Assembly (NCBI GenBank): GCA_027972325.1
Contig: JAPMOS010000029.1
Span: 1 to 64,000 of the forward strand
Length of the DNA: 64,000 nucleotides
Source of the DNA: Paratrimastix pyriformis
Taxonomy: Eukaryota > Preaxostyla > Paratrimastigidae
Direction of reading: 5' to 3'
Positions 25,398 through 39,600 of this stretch are shown here, one piece after another. Numbering within the stretch: position 1 is the first letter of the stretch; every line of letters starts with the position of its first letter. A program made the position numbers and the translations under genes. A model generated the notes under the pieces. It saw only the letters and a list, made by a program, of their open reading frames with translations, was not told where the DNA came from and did no database searches.

Positions 25398-28300
25398 CTA
25401 TTCGGATTTGGGCTTCTCTTCCACGGTGCTGGGCGAGCAGCAGACGCTCGGGGAGATGCTGGGCGAAGCAGCGACCACGGGGTGGCCCACATCGACGGGA
25501 GTATTCTCTTCCGGCGAGGCATAGAGCGCCTGCAGGATGGGCATATAATGGTCGCGCAAGGGGACACGCTTGAACTTCATGGTCGGTGTGACGAATTCCT
25601 CGGGGAAGGGGCATGGCAGCAGGGCGAGGGAAGCCGGGATCTCGAAATGGTTCAGCTGCGCAAAGAAAGATGAATGACGAATAAAGAATGATCATCCCTC
25701 CCCTCCCCTCTCCTCCCCCTCCCCCTCCCCCTCCCTCCCCTCCTCCCCCTCCCTCCCTCCTCCTCCCCTCCCCTCCCCTCCCCTCCCTCCCCTCCCCCTC
25801 CTCCCTCCCTCCCTCCTCCCCTCCCTCCCTCCTCCCCTCCACTCCCTCCTCCCTCCCTCCCTCCTCCCTCCCCTCCCTCCCCTCCCCTCCCTCCTCCCTC
25901 CTCCCTCCCTCCCCTCCCTCCCTCCCTCCCCTCCTCCCTCCCCCTCCCTCCCTCCTCCCTCCCTCCCTCCCTCCTCCCTCCCTCCCTCCCTCCCTCCCCT
26001 TCACAACGAGCAATCACAGACCCGTGCGATCTTGGCCTGATCCCGCAGCTGAGACATGACATGGGCGTTGACCTCGGGCGTCTTCAGCAGCTCCTCCCAG
26101 CTCAATTTCTGCCCGCGCCGGGTTGGAATCAGGAAAAAGGGAGGGGATGATGATGTTGGTCATCAAGATGAGCTGGAAGGAGGGTAGGCAAAAAAATCCA
26201 GGGCCCGACAGACGGAGAGGTGGGGCGCGTTCTGGGCGACCCACTTGAGGACGGGCTGCTTCGAAGGGACGATCAGAGCCACCACGAACCGCTGGCTGGG
26301 CTCGCCGTACACGTAGCACTGGGCAACCGAGAGCGACTGCTTGAAGACCGTCTCCAGATATTCAGGCCTTCAGAGGTGGAGGCGGAAGGGAGGTTGGTGA
26401 GGGGGGAATGAATTCGAGCGAAGGACAAACATCCGCCGCACTTCCATCGGCATGCCCCCAACACGAGGCCCATCCCCCGCCGAAGTTTGAGTGGGTGAGC
26501 CTGATGAGAGCTACCCAAAGAGGCGGACAGACGCGACGTACTCGCCCTGGGCGAGCTTGAAGATATTTTTGATGCGGTCGACGACCTGCAGGCACCCGGT
26601 TGGCAGCATCGAGCCGATGTCGCCCGTCTGCAACCATCCATCTGCAGTGAAAGCCTGCCGGCTGTGTGTGTGTGTGTGTGTGTGTGGGGGGAGACTTGAT
26701 GATAAAGAGAAGGCGCCGAGGGAGGTCCGGAAATGAGGCGATTGCGCACACAGGCAGACCCGAGACACCCCACACACGCACGCACTGACCTGAGGCGGGG
26801 ATCACGGTAGTACCCATGGAAGACAGCGGGGCCCCGAACGAGGATCTCGCCTCGCGGGGGCTGGTCGTTCACATAGTATTTCATCTCGGGGCAGTCGCGC
26901 AGCTTCATCGCTATTCGCACGCGGGGTCATCAGGAAAGAACTCAGCAGAAGAAGGGGGGGAAAGCGCCACAAAAGCCAGCACCACAAGCAGCGGAAACAG
27001 ACAGATGGATGCCATCACCTGGCCGCAGTGGCCCATGGTGCTGTAATCGGGGTACTTGGGGATGGCCCCGCTGAGGGTCGTCTCGGTCATGCTGTAGGCG
27101 CACTGGATGGGCGCGCAAAGCACGCTGCACGGGACGGATACAAGGGAATGGATGTGAGCTCTCAAGAAGGGAGGAAAGACGTGTGTGGAATGAGAAGATC
27201 CGGCAGCAGACACTTGCAGGAAGCGCTGGACGGAGGGGGCAAGGGGGGCGCTCCCGCACAGGATGAACTTGAGGTTGCCGCCCAGCTTGGCCCGGGTCTT
27301 GCGGAAGACCAGTCGGTCGTAGATGGTGGTCGGCTGCACAGCCTGGGTGGGGTCTACGACAAAATGAATTATAAGATTGTGCAGATTATCGACAGACTCT
27401 GTTGTTGTTGGTTGAGACGCTGGCGGAACGCGGCATGAAAGAGACACTTGGCCATGCAGCCCATCTGGGCCACGCCTTGTTTGTAGCTCTCGTAAATCTA
27501 GGGCATCGGGGAAACGTGGGATGGCTTGATGGGTACCTGTCCCCGTCAACAGTCCCCATCATTCCCATCTCATCATCCTTCCCACCCCCATCTTCATCAC
27601 ACTTTCCCAGGCACCAAGCAGACCGTGTTGAGGACGCGGGGAACTCCGACGAAGAGCGATGGTTTCAGAAAGTTGATATCCTTCACGAGCTCTTTGGTGT
27701 TCTGAGCGCCGCGGGGCACAGATCCGCAGGCACGCCAGCAAAACCAGAATTAGATGATGGGAGGAGTGGACGTGGACCGGACCCCGGAGTAGTATCCGAT
27801 CCGGCCGCCAAAATGGCTGATACCCAGCTCGACAATCCGCTCGAAGACGTGCGCCAGGGGCAGGTAGGCATAGTAGATGTCGGTCGAACTGAACTTGAGA
27901 AAACCGGCAACCACCCCGGCCGCCAGGGTGGCGATGATGTTGCCGTGTTGCAGAATGACGCCCTGCAACCATGCACCAGCGAGAAGAAAGCGGGCAAATC
28001 ATTCCCCAGTCGGAACCGCCGCGAGATTGGCGGCGAGACGGACCTTGGGGACCCCGGTAGTCCCCGAGGTATACATGATGGAGAGCACATCCGTCGGGCG
28101 GGGCGGCTGGGGCGGAGCGAGAAACTCTTGCCCCTACCGGCCAAGTCCCCGAACACATCCTCGTCATGGAGCCAGAACCGGCTGGAAATGCGGGCAGACC
28201 CAGCTCTTGAAGGACTCGATGTTGTAGACGCGGAACGGGCCTGGTCGCGACGAGAAATGAGAAATGGCTGAGATACGACACGAGGAGACAAACCGCAAGC

Positions 28301-29330
28301 GCCCGCAGGCGGAGGCTCGATGTGCGGCTGCTCGGACGCCAGGCCATTGCCAAAGGTGCGCGGATCGGTCGGGTCATACGTCTCCAACAAGTGGTCGTTG
28401 TCGTCCGCAGGAAGCCGCGTCAGAGGAACGCGGGCCCCTTTCCATTCGATGGATGGGCAATAAATTAGTGTGTGTTTGCGTGTGCGTGTGGCGGAGGAGG
28501 TGGTGGATGGAGGGGTGTGGATCGAGTCCCGGAAAACCCCGGTGCCATCATTCGTCTCCCCCGGGGAGGAGCTTTGGCGAACCTGTTTCCGGAATGGCGG
28601 AGGGGTTGACCTCGCCAAAGTGGATCACAGCCAGCAGGTTGGGGCAGCGAGGGGCAGCCTCTTGCACCTGCGGGCACAGTGAGATGGCGCCAGAGAAAAT
28701 AACACAGACCAAAGGGAAATTTTCTTGGCTGACAAAAAGGACCCTGCAATTGCTGTGATTGATGACATAGGGGATGTTATCCGGTCCTGGGAAAGCAAAA
28801 TGATGTGGAGGGGGAAGAGTATCGGACCCAAAGTGGCATAGAGAGGAACAGAGATGAAGCCGAAAGCTTGGCAGGCCCAGTCAACAATGGTGAAATATGC
28901 GCAGGTTTTGGCAAAGATGCCGATCCGATCACGCTGGATTATGTGGTGGTGACAGAATGAGAGCATGATGGCACAGACGGGTCGGCAGCCGAGCTGAATC
29001 AACGCGCTGCCAATTTGTTGCCGAATGTGCTGGACATCCGCGAATGATTGCCAAACATAGGGCCCGAGTGTACCTTGAGATCGGAGAATGGCAGACTGAG
29101 GGCAGGACATCCGAGAAGGCGCGGACCGTCAGCAAGTCGGGACCTCTGACCGAGGGAAGGGAGAGTCGGGAATCGCCGGACAGCATCTCTATCCCGAGAT
29201 GAATGTTGGGGGAAATGGGGAGAGGGACAGACTCGATAAGCTCGAATGGAGTCCGGATGAGGGGGTCCCAAAGACTAATCGGAGGATTTTGGGCAAAGGG
29301 CGAGTTATAAATAGGACTTTCGTTCAGCAT
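25398..29330 (-). CDS. Long-chain acyl-CoA synthetase
   Basis: Split gene for an AMP-forming ligase that activates fatty acids to acyl-CoA, usually at ER, peroxisome or outer mitochondrial membranes. Exons from 5': an N-terminal piece starting MLNESPIYNSPFAQ (29,330, uncertain start), TLGPYVWQSFADVQHI, RIGIFAKTCAYFTIVDWACQ, the P-loop MYTSGTTGVPK (near 28,070), YAYLPLAHVFERIVELG (near 27,860), LKFILCGSAPLAPSVQRFL (near 27,260), YSMTETTLSG (near 27,080), MGHCGQ, ILVRGPAVFHGYYRDP (near 26,830), the fatty-acid-binding signature GWLQTGDIG followed by DRIKNIFKLAQGEYV (near 26,560), then CYVYGEPSQRFVVALIVPS and the C-terminal TPTMKFKRVPLRDHY ending at 25,398. All core motifs are present. Introns contain long microsatellites. 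Confidence 0.93.
25685..26000. repeat. (CCTCCCT)n polypyrimidine microsatellite in an ACSL intron
   Basis: More than 300 bp of near-pure C and T on the plus strand (purine-rich in the sense of the gene), with irregular CCCTCC and CTCCCTCC units. It lies in the intron before the penultimate ACSL exons. Capable of triplex (H-DNA) formation in principle. Confidence 0.9.
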
Positions 29331-30324
29331 CGAGGCAAGAACAAATGAAAAGGGCCAAAGTAACCCTGGGGAATCGAGAGATTGTATGTTCAACCCAAGA
29401 GACAAGCTTCTGGGGTCAGCTGCGAGGACGAAAGACAAGGAGTGCCAGGGAAGCGATGAGCCACCAAAAGCGATGATGTCATGCTGCAGTTCTTCTGGAC
29501 GACAAGATGAGATGCAATACCGCGAGCCATTCGGGTCCCCCTTCATGTACCTCAGGACTGAAAAAACCCATGTTTGACGCCCTTCCGGTCTCCACCGCCT
29601 CCCACCCGTCCATCGGAGCCCCGATCCAATGAGCGAGTATGTCTTGGGTTCCCTCCAGTGGATGGTGGCACCACGCAGAAGCATCGGGGGGTCAAGGGGC
29701 CCAGGGGTCCCTTGGGTTAGGTCCGTCACCAGATGGGGGATTGTAGCCGTCGGGGCGGGGACCACGGGGGAGGAGGTGTGGTGCGCAAGGCGAGTCACTC
29801 GACAGGGTGTCGCGTTTCCAGGTGATCCATCATGATGAGACCCCCCGGACGGCCACCTCCCCCTGATGCGAACCCCTCGATGGGGGCGATCCGGAGCGGG
29901 CCGCCTCTTTCAACCGTTGCACTCATGAGCCCCCAGCCCCGAGATCCTGCCGGATCAGTGGCAGATCACACCCTTCGCGAACCCAGACGCGGTCATGGTG
30001 ACGGGGCAGGGGGTGCCAAATAGTTGACAGGGGAAGCGAGGCCCGGGCCAGCCAGGGGGGGGGGGGGGGGGGGGGGGGCGGCCGGGCTCCCCGGGGCACC
30101 GAGGGGAGGGGCGCTTCGAGCGAATGCGCCGACTTGGGGCGTGGCGCTGGGCGCAGCGGGCCAGGAGGTTGGCCGAGTGATGACCGACACCCTCCGGACG
30201 AATGACAAACTGCGAGGGATAATGTCGAAAAGGTGCCTTCCCTCACACGCCGAGGGTTTTTAGCCGCTTCGAGGTCAAAACTGATCTCGACCATCGATGT
30301 CTTGTGGTCGCGGGTCGGACTCGA
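29331..30324. other. No supported gene
   Basis: Upstream flank of the ACSL gene. Open frames exist on both strands but none has a recognisable domain. A run of about 24 G lies at 30,055-30,078. ACSL's first, non-recognised exon or promoter may be here. Confidence 0.4.
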
Positions 30325-31150
30325 TCACTGCGGATCAATCTCACATTCAGTCCGTTCGAGAAGACCACGAACGTCCGAACGCCAAGAGAAATTTCCTTCC
30401 CGGCCCTTCACACCAACTGAACGGCGGACGCTGTCAAAATTTTGACGAACGGGCGGCAACTTCGCCAAAGCCAGCCGCTGCGCACAAATCGTCAGCATAC
30501 CATCGATGATTTTCAAGATGCCGGTGGATGGAGCTGCAAGGCAGGGTCGGGCGGTGGAGCAGGCCAAGGAGGGACAGAGAGGGGCATGCAGTCACAGACA
30601 ACAGGCGGACACACGATAGTCTCACCTAACAACAAGAAGATAACAGACGATCTCAAAATTGCGGCGGTGCTTGAGGCGGCGCCAGTCGGAGCGAATGTCA
30701 GAGGTTCCCCGTTTCTCAGGTTCTGCGGACGGGGAGGAGTCTGCGCGAGCCCGGCGGTACAAAAAGCACACTGCAAATTGGACCCGACAACACACGAGAC
30801 CATGCTGCTTGGTAGGGCACTGCCAGGGGTAGCGTGGAGGCGGACCGGGCGGAGAACCCCCTCCCTCCCTCCCCCCCCCCCCCCCCCGCGCGTGCGGTGC
30901 CACGTCGGCACCCCTCTGACCAAACCGACCTTGAGGAGCCTCGCTCGGTGGACTCGGGCGACACGAATTTGAATTTGATGACGTCTTCCGGCGAGTATGT
31001 TTCCCGGTTATTGAGGCTATATTTTCGATGTTGGGCGAACCTTATCTTCAACCAACACCGTCTTTTTTGACATATCTTCGAAGAGTTATTACCTGGAGAG
31101 AAATGGATTTTGAACAATCCTTCACAAACATGTTCTATTTTTGCATTCAA
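30325..31150 (-). CDS. Hypothetical split gene, unrecognised
   Basis: Minus-strand pieces with protein-like character occur in series: MNAKIEHVCEGLFKIHF (from 31,150), RKYSLNNRETYSPEDVIKF, SDIRSDWRRLKHRRNFEIV, and ILKIIDGMLTICAQRLALAK followed by REGNFSWRSDVRGLL to a stop at 30,325. They fall in different frames and need introns I could not define securely; one candidate intron holds a run of C at 30,870-30,887. No family recognised. Confidence 0.3.
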
Positions 31151-31340
31151 CCATCCAGGGCGTCTGCACTTCTTTCTCTTCGTTGTTGCTCGAACTGATC
31201 CTTTGTTTTTAGTTATCGAAATACATCATATCACAAGCGTCTGATTCGGAACTTCCGTCCATCAAAAACGTGTACATTCTCAGAAACGAAGAACTTCTGG
31301 GCTCGTGATGATCCTGCCCCAGTCGTTGTCCAAATTGCTT

Positions 31341-31938
31341 TTATTTTGGCAGCGTCTGTTGCCTACTCCGCCGCGTTTGCTTCGTCAGGTCCGACTTTCG
31401 ACGCTCTTTCCCTTGATTCGTTCTCTTCAGTTGGGGAATTCCTTTGGTACTTCTTTTTCCATTCTTCTTTCTTTTTTTTTGCGATTGGATGTGTGATGTC
31501 GACCATCTCAAGGTCTCGTCTCGTCGCTTCGCATTGGCCATCCTGATTCCCTCATCAGATTCGTTGCAAACCGGTACCTGCGAACACCAGGTCCTTCACA
31601 TCACACCATTGAACAGCGCGTCGAGTGGATGTATGCCTTCGATGTTCATTGCAACTCCTACTTCCCCTTTTTCCTCTGGACGACCGTTTTCCAGTACTTC
31701 CTCCTCCCTCTCCTCCTTCGGCCCGGCATCCTCGGCCGGGTCTGGCACGCGAGCCTCGAGCTTGTACCTGCTGTGCATTTCGTTTGGGGGGGGGGGGGAG
31801 AGGCGGTCGCGCCAACCTAACCATCCGTCGTCTCACCCACCCTAGTTTCTCTCGAATGGAATCCATGTGGTTGCTGTTTTCCAATATTGCTATGTCTCCT
31901 TCCTCGGGTTCAATGGTCTGTCCGCACATCTTCAGCAA
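31341..31938 (-). CDS. Hypothetical small charged protein
   Basis: Starts MLKMCGQTIEPEEGDIAILE at 31,938. A 78-bp intron with GG/GTGGGT donor and CAG/G acceptor (about 31,757-31,834) joins KLG to YKLEARVPDPAEDAGPKEE, keeping the frame, and reaches EGIHPLDALFNG. The end is uncertain: a following very basic frame (QSQKKRKKNGKRSTKG) to a stop at 31,341 may be its last exon. The product is acidic in the middle and basic at the end. No family recognised. Confidence 0.4.
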
Positions 31939-32625
31939 TGTCTCCTGACGCCTTCCTTTTTCAGTGCTTCCGTTCCTTCACAACACGCAGTATTGGCTGG
32001 CCCCAGCAGCTGTTTTTGCTCTGGTCATGCTGCTGCTGACCCTTTTCACCTCCCTCAACCTGACCCGCCTCTTGCTCTCGATCACCTTTGGGTGAACAAA
32101 AAACCGCCACCCACCCACCCATCCTCCACCACCCCATCCACCCCGCCACAGCGAGCGGCAACAACGATCGGTCGGAAAACAGAATGGAATAATCTCTCTT
32201 CCACCGACACAGAAAACAAAAGTCGTACGGCACAAACGACGCCAACGACAGTCCGAAAGAATCCAGAGAACAGAGGAGGTGAATCGGTGTGCGGAGAGGA
32301 GAAGAGGCGACAAACAAAAGGGAGAGAATGAAGTCTAACATTCCTGTAAGAAAAACCAACGAATGAAAGGGAAAAAAACAGCCTCACGCGATTAAGAAAA
32401 AATGAATACAGCCTGAAAAACGAAACCGATGGGAGGGACGAAAAAAAATCTGCTAAGACAGGGGGGGTGGTTGGGAGGGGGGTCGGAGCGTGCGTAGAGT
32501 GGGTGGGATGAGATCCGATGAGCGAGGAGAGGTGGAGCGAGGAGAGGTGGGAGAAGGACGGGTAGAGAAGCGACAAAAAAAAGCACAAAAAAAAAAGCGG
32601 CCCCTCGTTTCTCGGTCTGTCTCCT
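31939..32625. other. No supported gene
   Basis: Between the 3' end of the importin gene and the preceding hypothetical gene. Several A-runs (32,390-32,400, 32,440-32,447, 32,573-32,599) and no frame with a recognisable motif. It should contain the importin gene's polyadenylation region. Confidence 0.4.
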
Positions 32626-35600
32626 TTATGCCCCGCTGGCCCGGCGAAGCTCTTGGGCGAAGAGGGTCACGGTCCGCCGGAAGGCCACCAAATTCCGCTC
32701 GCGGAGGAGCGAGTTGATGAAGCGGGTCACCTCGGCGCCCAACCGCACGGCCGCTGGAATCTGCTGCAGCCCTGCCAACAAGGCGCTGCGCATCACGTCC
32801 GGGAAGGCCTCACACATGGCCATCAGAACGTCGGCCATGTGGGGGACCAGCCCCATCGACAGGCCGCCAAGCTGTCGCGAGGAGGCCGCGTCGGTGTCGG
32901 GCGGCAGCAAGAGCGAGACCAGTTGGCCCACCAGGTGCGTGCCGTATTGCTGCCAGGTGCGCAGGAAGATCTTGGAGTCCTCCGCTGGCTCGGCAGTGGT
33001 CAGGCGGCCCAGGGACCCACCCGCGGGCGCCTCGGCAGCGGCCCGTCTGACGTACTCCTTGAGCAGTTCCATGGCCGCCCGGACGGCCCCCGGGTGGGCG
33101 GTGCTGGCGGGCACGGAGGCGACCAGCTGCAGGAGGGGCAGGATGTCGGGCTCCGTCAGAGCGGCGGGCAGGGAGAGCAAGCACGACTGGACGAGATGCA
33201 AGTAGGCCGTGCAGATGTCGGGGCGGGCACCGCAGTCTGGGCGCGAAAGAGAGAGAGACGAATCAGCCTGTTTTGGAGGAGGTGTGCTGGGCAGGCAGAC
33301 CAGGGCGGAGCATGGCGAGGGAGGTGGTGGTGACGGCGCAGAAGACCTCCCGGAACACGCCCGTCAGTCGGGTCCGCTCAGCGGGGGAGATGATGTTGGC
33401 CTGGGGGTGAACGGAGGAAGCAGCATAGGGCGGAAGGAAATCAATAAGAGCGTTGCCCGTGGCGAGACGGACCGCCTGGGGGTGGTTGAGGCCGCACAAC
33501 GTGATGGCAGCCGAGAGGACGTCCAGAGGGGCCGGGTCGCTGGTGTGTGTTTGTGCGTGGACGTGAGAAGGTGTGGTGCGTGTTTGTGCGGGGGAGGGGA
33601 GGGATGGGGATGGAGGGGGGGAGAGGGGGAGGAGGGAGGGGGAGGGAGGGGGGGAGGGAGGGGAGGAGGGGGATGGGAGGAGGGGAGGGGAGGGAGGAGG
33701 GATGGGAGGGGGGAGGGCGAGACGATGATAAGGGCAAGGAGGAGACGCGGGAGGGCCGAAGGGATCCGCTCCCGACCTGGAGATCTGGTAGAGGTTGGTG
33801 AGGGTCTTCACCACCTCGGCGATGTGGGAGATGGCGTGCATCTGCACCGAGACCAGGTAGCTGCGGGTCATCCGGCTGAAGGCCTGCACCGTCCCGATGC
33901 GCCAATGCGCCCGCATACCGATCCGTCAACGAGTGAACAAGAAAAAGTGCGCTCAGAGGTCCCCGTGCGGGCAGTGCGGGAGGGGCGCCTTTCCTTTCGC
34001 ACCCGTCAAGGGGTGGAGGGAGGGGGCATGGAGAGAGGTACTGGGGATAGGCGGACTTCAACGATGGCCTCATCGCGGCCAAATTGGGAGACGAGCTGGT
34101 CGATGTTGGGCCAGATGTGCTGTGGGAGCGGGGTGTGCGTGGAGCGAAGGGGCTGAGCAATCGAACGGGAAGAGTCTCTCAAATGGCGCACGGCAAACGA
34201 TCCTGGGGGGCCCGGCGGCAATGCCGACTCGCAGCTCAACTCGAACACAGGCACGCACAGGGAGGCATGCAAGTCACAACCGGGATCATGTGCGTCTGTG
34301 ACGGGAGAGATACCCCTCCTCGCCTTCTTCCCTCCCCGCCTCGGCTCCTCGTATGCTCTCCACCGATCGAATGTCATCCACCCATCAGCCCCTTCGATGC
34401 CGGGCATGCGAACCTGAATGGCCTCTTTGAGGGGATGCGTCAGGCCCTGGGGCAGCCCGGGGCGCGCCCCCGCCATCCGGCTGCCCTCTTCCTCGGCCTC
34501 GCGGATCTGGGACAGCACGTCCGGGCCGACCATACTGCTGGCCGACCGGAAGCCGCCGCCCGTGCTCACGGCCACCGAGCGCAGGCCCTCGCCCTCCACA
34601 TCGACGGGCGCGTTCGGATCGGGCGGGGGCGGGGGGCGCGAGCCGGGCACGGGGACCAGGTCGGCCTCGAAGGGCTTGCACAGGGTGGCCAGGTTGCTCA
34701 GCAGGGTGCACCATTCGGCCGACTGGAGGGGGGTGGGGTGGGACGTGGGGATGCGCGGGCAAAGCAGAAATGAGGCGTCCGATCTGGTGACAGTCAAAGG
34801 TGAGAAGTTGGGGCCTGATCGTTCACGAGCCGTGCACGAGACGGGCCGGCCGGTGCGCTGTTCGAGGTGATTTTCTCTCTTTTATTTCGCTGACGGCACG
34901 ATGGGAGAGGTGGCAGGAGTTTCACGCATCATGTGGGAGTGAGGATTGGGGAGACCGTCTGTGAAACGGGGAATCCGCAGACCCCTGGCTGTGTCGGGCC
35001 CTTCATCTCGACGAGCCCGCGGACGCAGTGGAAGAGCATCGCGTGCTGCATCAGGACCCACATCCCGCCTCCGGCAGGCGCGGCCTCCAGGCCGGCGAGC
35101 CGAAGGCCGATCGAACTTGCGCTCGGCTCGCCAAACGAGTCCAGTGCCCGCAAGGCGAACGGGGCGATGGACAGCGGGTTGGGGGCCGCCGGAGGCGTGC
35201 CACACGAAGCCAGGTGGCCCCGGGGCAGGGCCAGGGGCAGCTGGGAGGCGAGGGCAGCCAGGGCGTTCGAGAGGGCGCTCCTGGCCAGAGCCTACAAGCG
35301 GGCGGATGAAAAGGGCGGAGATCGGTCAGGATATGACCGCCGAGTGACAATCACGCAAGCACATGCACAAATGATGAATGGTGAGATGCGTGAGATGCGG
35401 TGCGGCGGTTGTGCGGCGGTTGTGTGTGTGTGTGTGTGTGTGTGGGGGGGCTCGCGACAGACGGGGAGGCGAGGCAGGAACGCCATGGAGTAGATCAGGC
35501 TCTCCCCGAGGGAGACTTGCTCTCCCGGGCCGGCGGTGGCTGGCAGGGGCATCAATGGGGGGGCCGTGGGGCACGGGATGAACCAGTTGTACATGATCGA

Positions 35601-36600
35601 GGGCGGCGAGGCGGCCGTGCAGAGTTCCTGCGCACGGGCGGTGTGAGGGGTGGGATGCGAGCAATGCCACACCCATTGTTCCGAAACCCGGGAGGGCGCG
35701 TGCGCGGAGGGACCGCGTGGAGGCCCACATTCGAAATCGATATCTGCAGCATATATCATGACAGGGTGGTCTGAGGCCGTCGGGATGGAGGGAGGTGAGG
35801 GCGGCAGCAGCGGATGGGCGCGGACTCGGAGCACCTCGGCCGCGGCGACGACGAGGTTTTTGGCCTCATCTTGGGCCTCCCCGCCGGCCCGTGCCAGGAT
35901 GGGATACACCAACGAATGCACGACGGGCGTGGCGCATGTCGGGCGGGGCGCCAGCCAGTTCGAGAGCGAACCTGAAGGAGTGCGAGCGTGCGGGTATGTG
36001 TGAGGAGGGGATCGTGTGGGGTATGTGGTCTTGGTTGTAACATGTTCCACCCGTGTCAAAGAAACCAACAGATATCTGTGTCTGGGGTGTGATGGGTTTT
36101 TCTGGTTCTGTGTTTTTGTTCCTTGTCTTCCTCGTCCAATTTCATCCTCTATTTCTGAGTGCGTTTGATCAGACATCAGGTCCGACCCGTGACAAAACAA
36201 ACAAAAACAAAAATAGGGGGATCAGCCATTCAAGAATGGACGGCGCGCCGGCGGGACGGGACGGACCCAGGAAGCGCAGCATCTGGATGGTGGCCTGGGT
36301 GGGGACGCCCTGCCGGGTGTCCACGAAGACGGGCACGCTGTACCCGCCGCCCGTGGGTGGGGACCCGCCGGGGGTGAGCAGCAGCTGGATGATGGCGCCG
36401 AGGGGCGCGTCCATGCGCTTGTCCGTCTTGGAGATCAGCTCGCACATGATGCCTGCGCGGCCATCCCAGGGGAATGGCGAAACCGAGGGGAGTGCGAGTG
36501 AGATGGGGCCGTTGAACACCAATAACACCAACACCAACACCAACTCCAACTCCAACGCCAACGCCAACGCCAACGCCAACGCCAACGCCAACGCCAACGC

Positions 36601-36631
<31 letters not shown>

Positions 36632-39600
36632 TGGTTGTCATGTCATGCTGTCTCTCTCTCTCTCTTTGTCCCGAAGGGAGACTTGTCGTGCTGTCTGGTA
36701 CATTTTGTCATGGTCTGGGTCCGGTTTTGTCCCATCCGCTCTGTCTCCCTTCCTCGGCATCCCATCCCCACGAAGCGGGAGGATGCATGGTGGGGGGCGG
36801 GAGCTTGCCGACCGAGGGCGCTGAGGGTGGCCACGGTGCCGGGCCAGTCGACGGTGCCGGGGGGCGGCGTGGGCAGGGTTGAGATGACTGCCGCCGAGAC
36901 GCCCCCGTCGGGCAGCGGGCAGCAGAGGGCCTGCGAGAGGAGCGAGACGGCAACATGCACCGCTCGGTCGCTGTGGTGTGGCATGTGTGTGGTGCGTTAA
37001 AACTGTGTGTCGTGTAAAGAAGGAACTGTGTGTGTGTGTGTGGGGGGGGAGGGGGGGGAGGGGGGGAGGAGGTTCGTGTTGGTTCGTGTGCGTGTGGCGA
37101 TGGATCACTGTGCCACTGTGCCACTGACGTCCCCGAGCGAGGGTCAGACCTGGCCAGGTAGAAGCACTGCTGCACCGTGTCCAGGACGTGGCCCCCGAAG
37201 AGCTCGGGGTCTGGGCGGGGGAGAAAAGAGTGCGAATGAGACCACTGGGCAGGGGGGATGAGGGTGGGGGTGGGGATGTGGATGGGGATGGGGGATGGAG
37301 ATGGGAGGAGAGGGAGGGAGGAGGGAGGAGGGAAGGGCATGCCGACCGGGGACGGATGCTCCTTCAGCAGCCCCACCAGCACAGGCAGGACGCGGATGAT
37401 GAACGGCTCGGCGGCTGCTCTGTGCTGGGGCTCCTCGAGCCGGTCGCAGAGGGTGTACCAGGCATCCAGGGTCTGCTCGGCGACGTGCGGCAGCAAAGGG
37501 GAGGAAGGGAGAGCGAGAGAGGCGATGCGCGGGACAGGCAGGAGTCAAGGAAAGCAGCATGGGGTGATGTCGATCTGTGTGTGTGTGTCGTGTAAAGAAG
37601 GAAAGGAGTAACGGGAAAACAAAAAACAGAGAGGTCGAAGAGACAGCACGAATGTGTGTGTGTGTGGGGGGGTGCGTGGGGCGCGATATCTCCGGCAGCC
37701 CGAGGAGGGCCGTGTACTTGAGCAGGGCCTCCAGCAGGCCGCGCCCTCGGGGCTGCTCACCACGAGCTCCTTGTGTGACTGCACCGTGGCGGCCGTCAGC
37801 CGGACGGTGGCCGTCAGGGCGCCCAGCAGAGCCTCCGCACCTGAAGCGCCCGCATCGTACCGCAAAGTGACGGGGTTGCTGGCGTCTGGCAGGAGAGAGA
37901 AAAACAAGGGGGGAGGGGAGGGGGGAGGGAGGGAGGGGAGAGGGAGAGGGAGAGGGAGAGGGAGGGGGAAGATGATATGAGTGTGTGCGACGTGCAGTGT
38001 GGGGGGTCTTGAGGGAGGCCAAGAGCGTGCCGGGTGTCGCACGCACGCACGCACCACAGCCCCCTTGCCTCCACGAAGCCCATGATACCCTCCCTGGATT
38101 CGCGGTGCATGTGAGGAGGTGCGACGGACCCCCGGGGAGGGCGCCCAGCAGGAGGGGGCAGGCGGCGGCGATGCGCTCGAAGAGAGACGTCAGCCGCTGG
38201 TTAACGATGGCCTGATACTCCGTCTCGGGGACCACCTTGCCCATCACCTGTGGCCGGGACCGACCCGGGCACGGCATGCATGATAGGAACAACCAGGAGG
38301 TGAGGCTGGGACGGAGCCACTTTCCCGATCTGATATGATGATGACGATGATGATTGGAGGATGATATGACTGGATGATTGGATGATTGGATGATGATGAT
38401 CGGCTCAGCATCCGCGCCGCCATCACGCCGCCATCACGCCGCCATGGGCAGACCTCATACAGGGCCGATGCGGCCTGGGTCATGAGTGAGCTGATGCTCA
38501 AGCACCGCGCCAGGCTCTCCGATACGGGCGACAGATAGAACTCCCTGGGTGGGAAACGGCGATGAGCAGGGGGGGAGGGGTGCAGCGGTCCGGGTGGATG
38601 AGCGGAGGGCGGAAGCGATCCAGTGCGATGGGTGGATGAGCATGAATGAGGGCGGCCGACGGACACGAGGGGCACCCCAAACTCGACCCACGCGAGGATG
38701 CCGGCCAGGCAGGCGCGGGCCACCTCGGGCAGGACCTCCACCAAGGCGGGAGCCGGGTTGGGGGCCGGGGGCGACGCAGCCGCGGCGGCCCCTGCGATGG
38801 TGTAGGGCTCCAGGTGGATGCAGAGGGCGCCCTGGATGGCCGCGCAGAGAATCTGGTGGAGGGGAGTCATCAGCCGGAGCGCTGACCGCCGGAAGTAGCC
38901 CGCCAGCGAGTCGCTGTGAGGTGGGTGATGGAAGACAGGACCGAGGGTGATGAATGAGGGTGCGGGGGGGCCTGCTTCGCCCGCCCGACTCGTCTTTGCC
39001 CCTTTTCGACGGCCCAAGACAGACACTTCATCTCCGGACATCTCCTGTGCCTGTGCCGGCAGGACCTGCAGGATCTGCAGGGCGCCGAGGAGGGTCCCCA
39101 GGGTGATGGTCTGCACCTCCCCGCCTTCCTGCGGGGGGCTTGAGGCCGTCAGGACGATCGACTGGCAGCAGCCCTCCAGATAGGAGCTCAGGTCGGCCGT
39201 GGAGCGGGTCAGAAGTGCGTCCGTGACACAGAGTGCAAGCTGGGTCCGGAGGGGCTTGACAAGAGAAAGCGAGGGGTTGGGCAGGGGCGGGGGCAGGCTA
39301 GCGAGGGTCCCTTCGAGGAGACTGAAGATTTGGGCTTGTGTCTCGGCCGAGAGTGTCCGCCTTGAGTAAAAGAACAAATCCGAGTGTATTCATCCCGCCA
39401 CAAAGCAGGATTACCGACCAGGATGACTTAATTTTGGAATGAAGGATTTGGGAGGCAAAAAGCTTCACTCGATAGTCAAACTGAAACAAGGACAAAGGTA
39501 TAGAAAACAACGAAACAAAGGGTCACCACAGAAAACAAACCTCCGGAGAACGAAAATGCTCGGAAACCACATCAAAAACATGGGAGCTTTTTGAAAACTC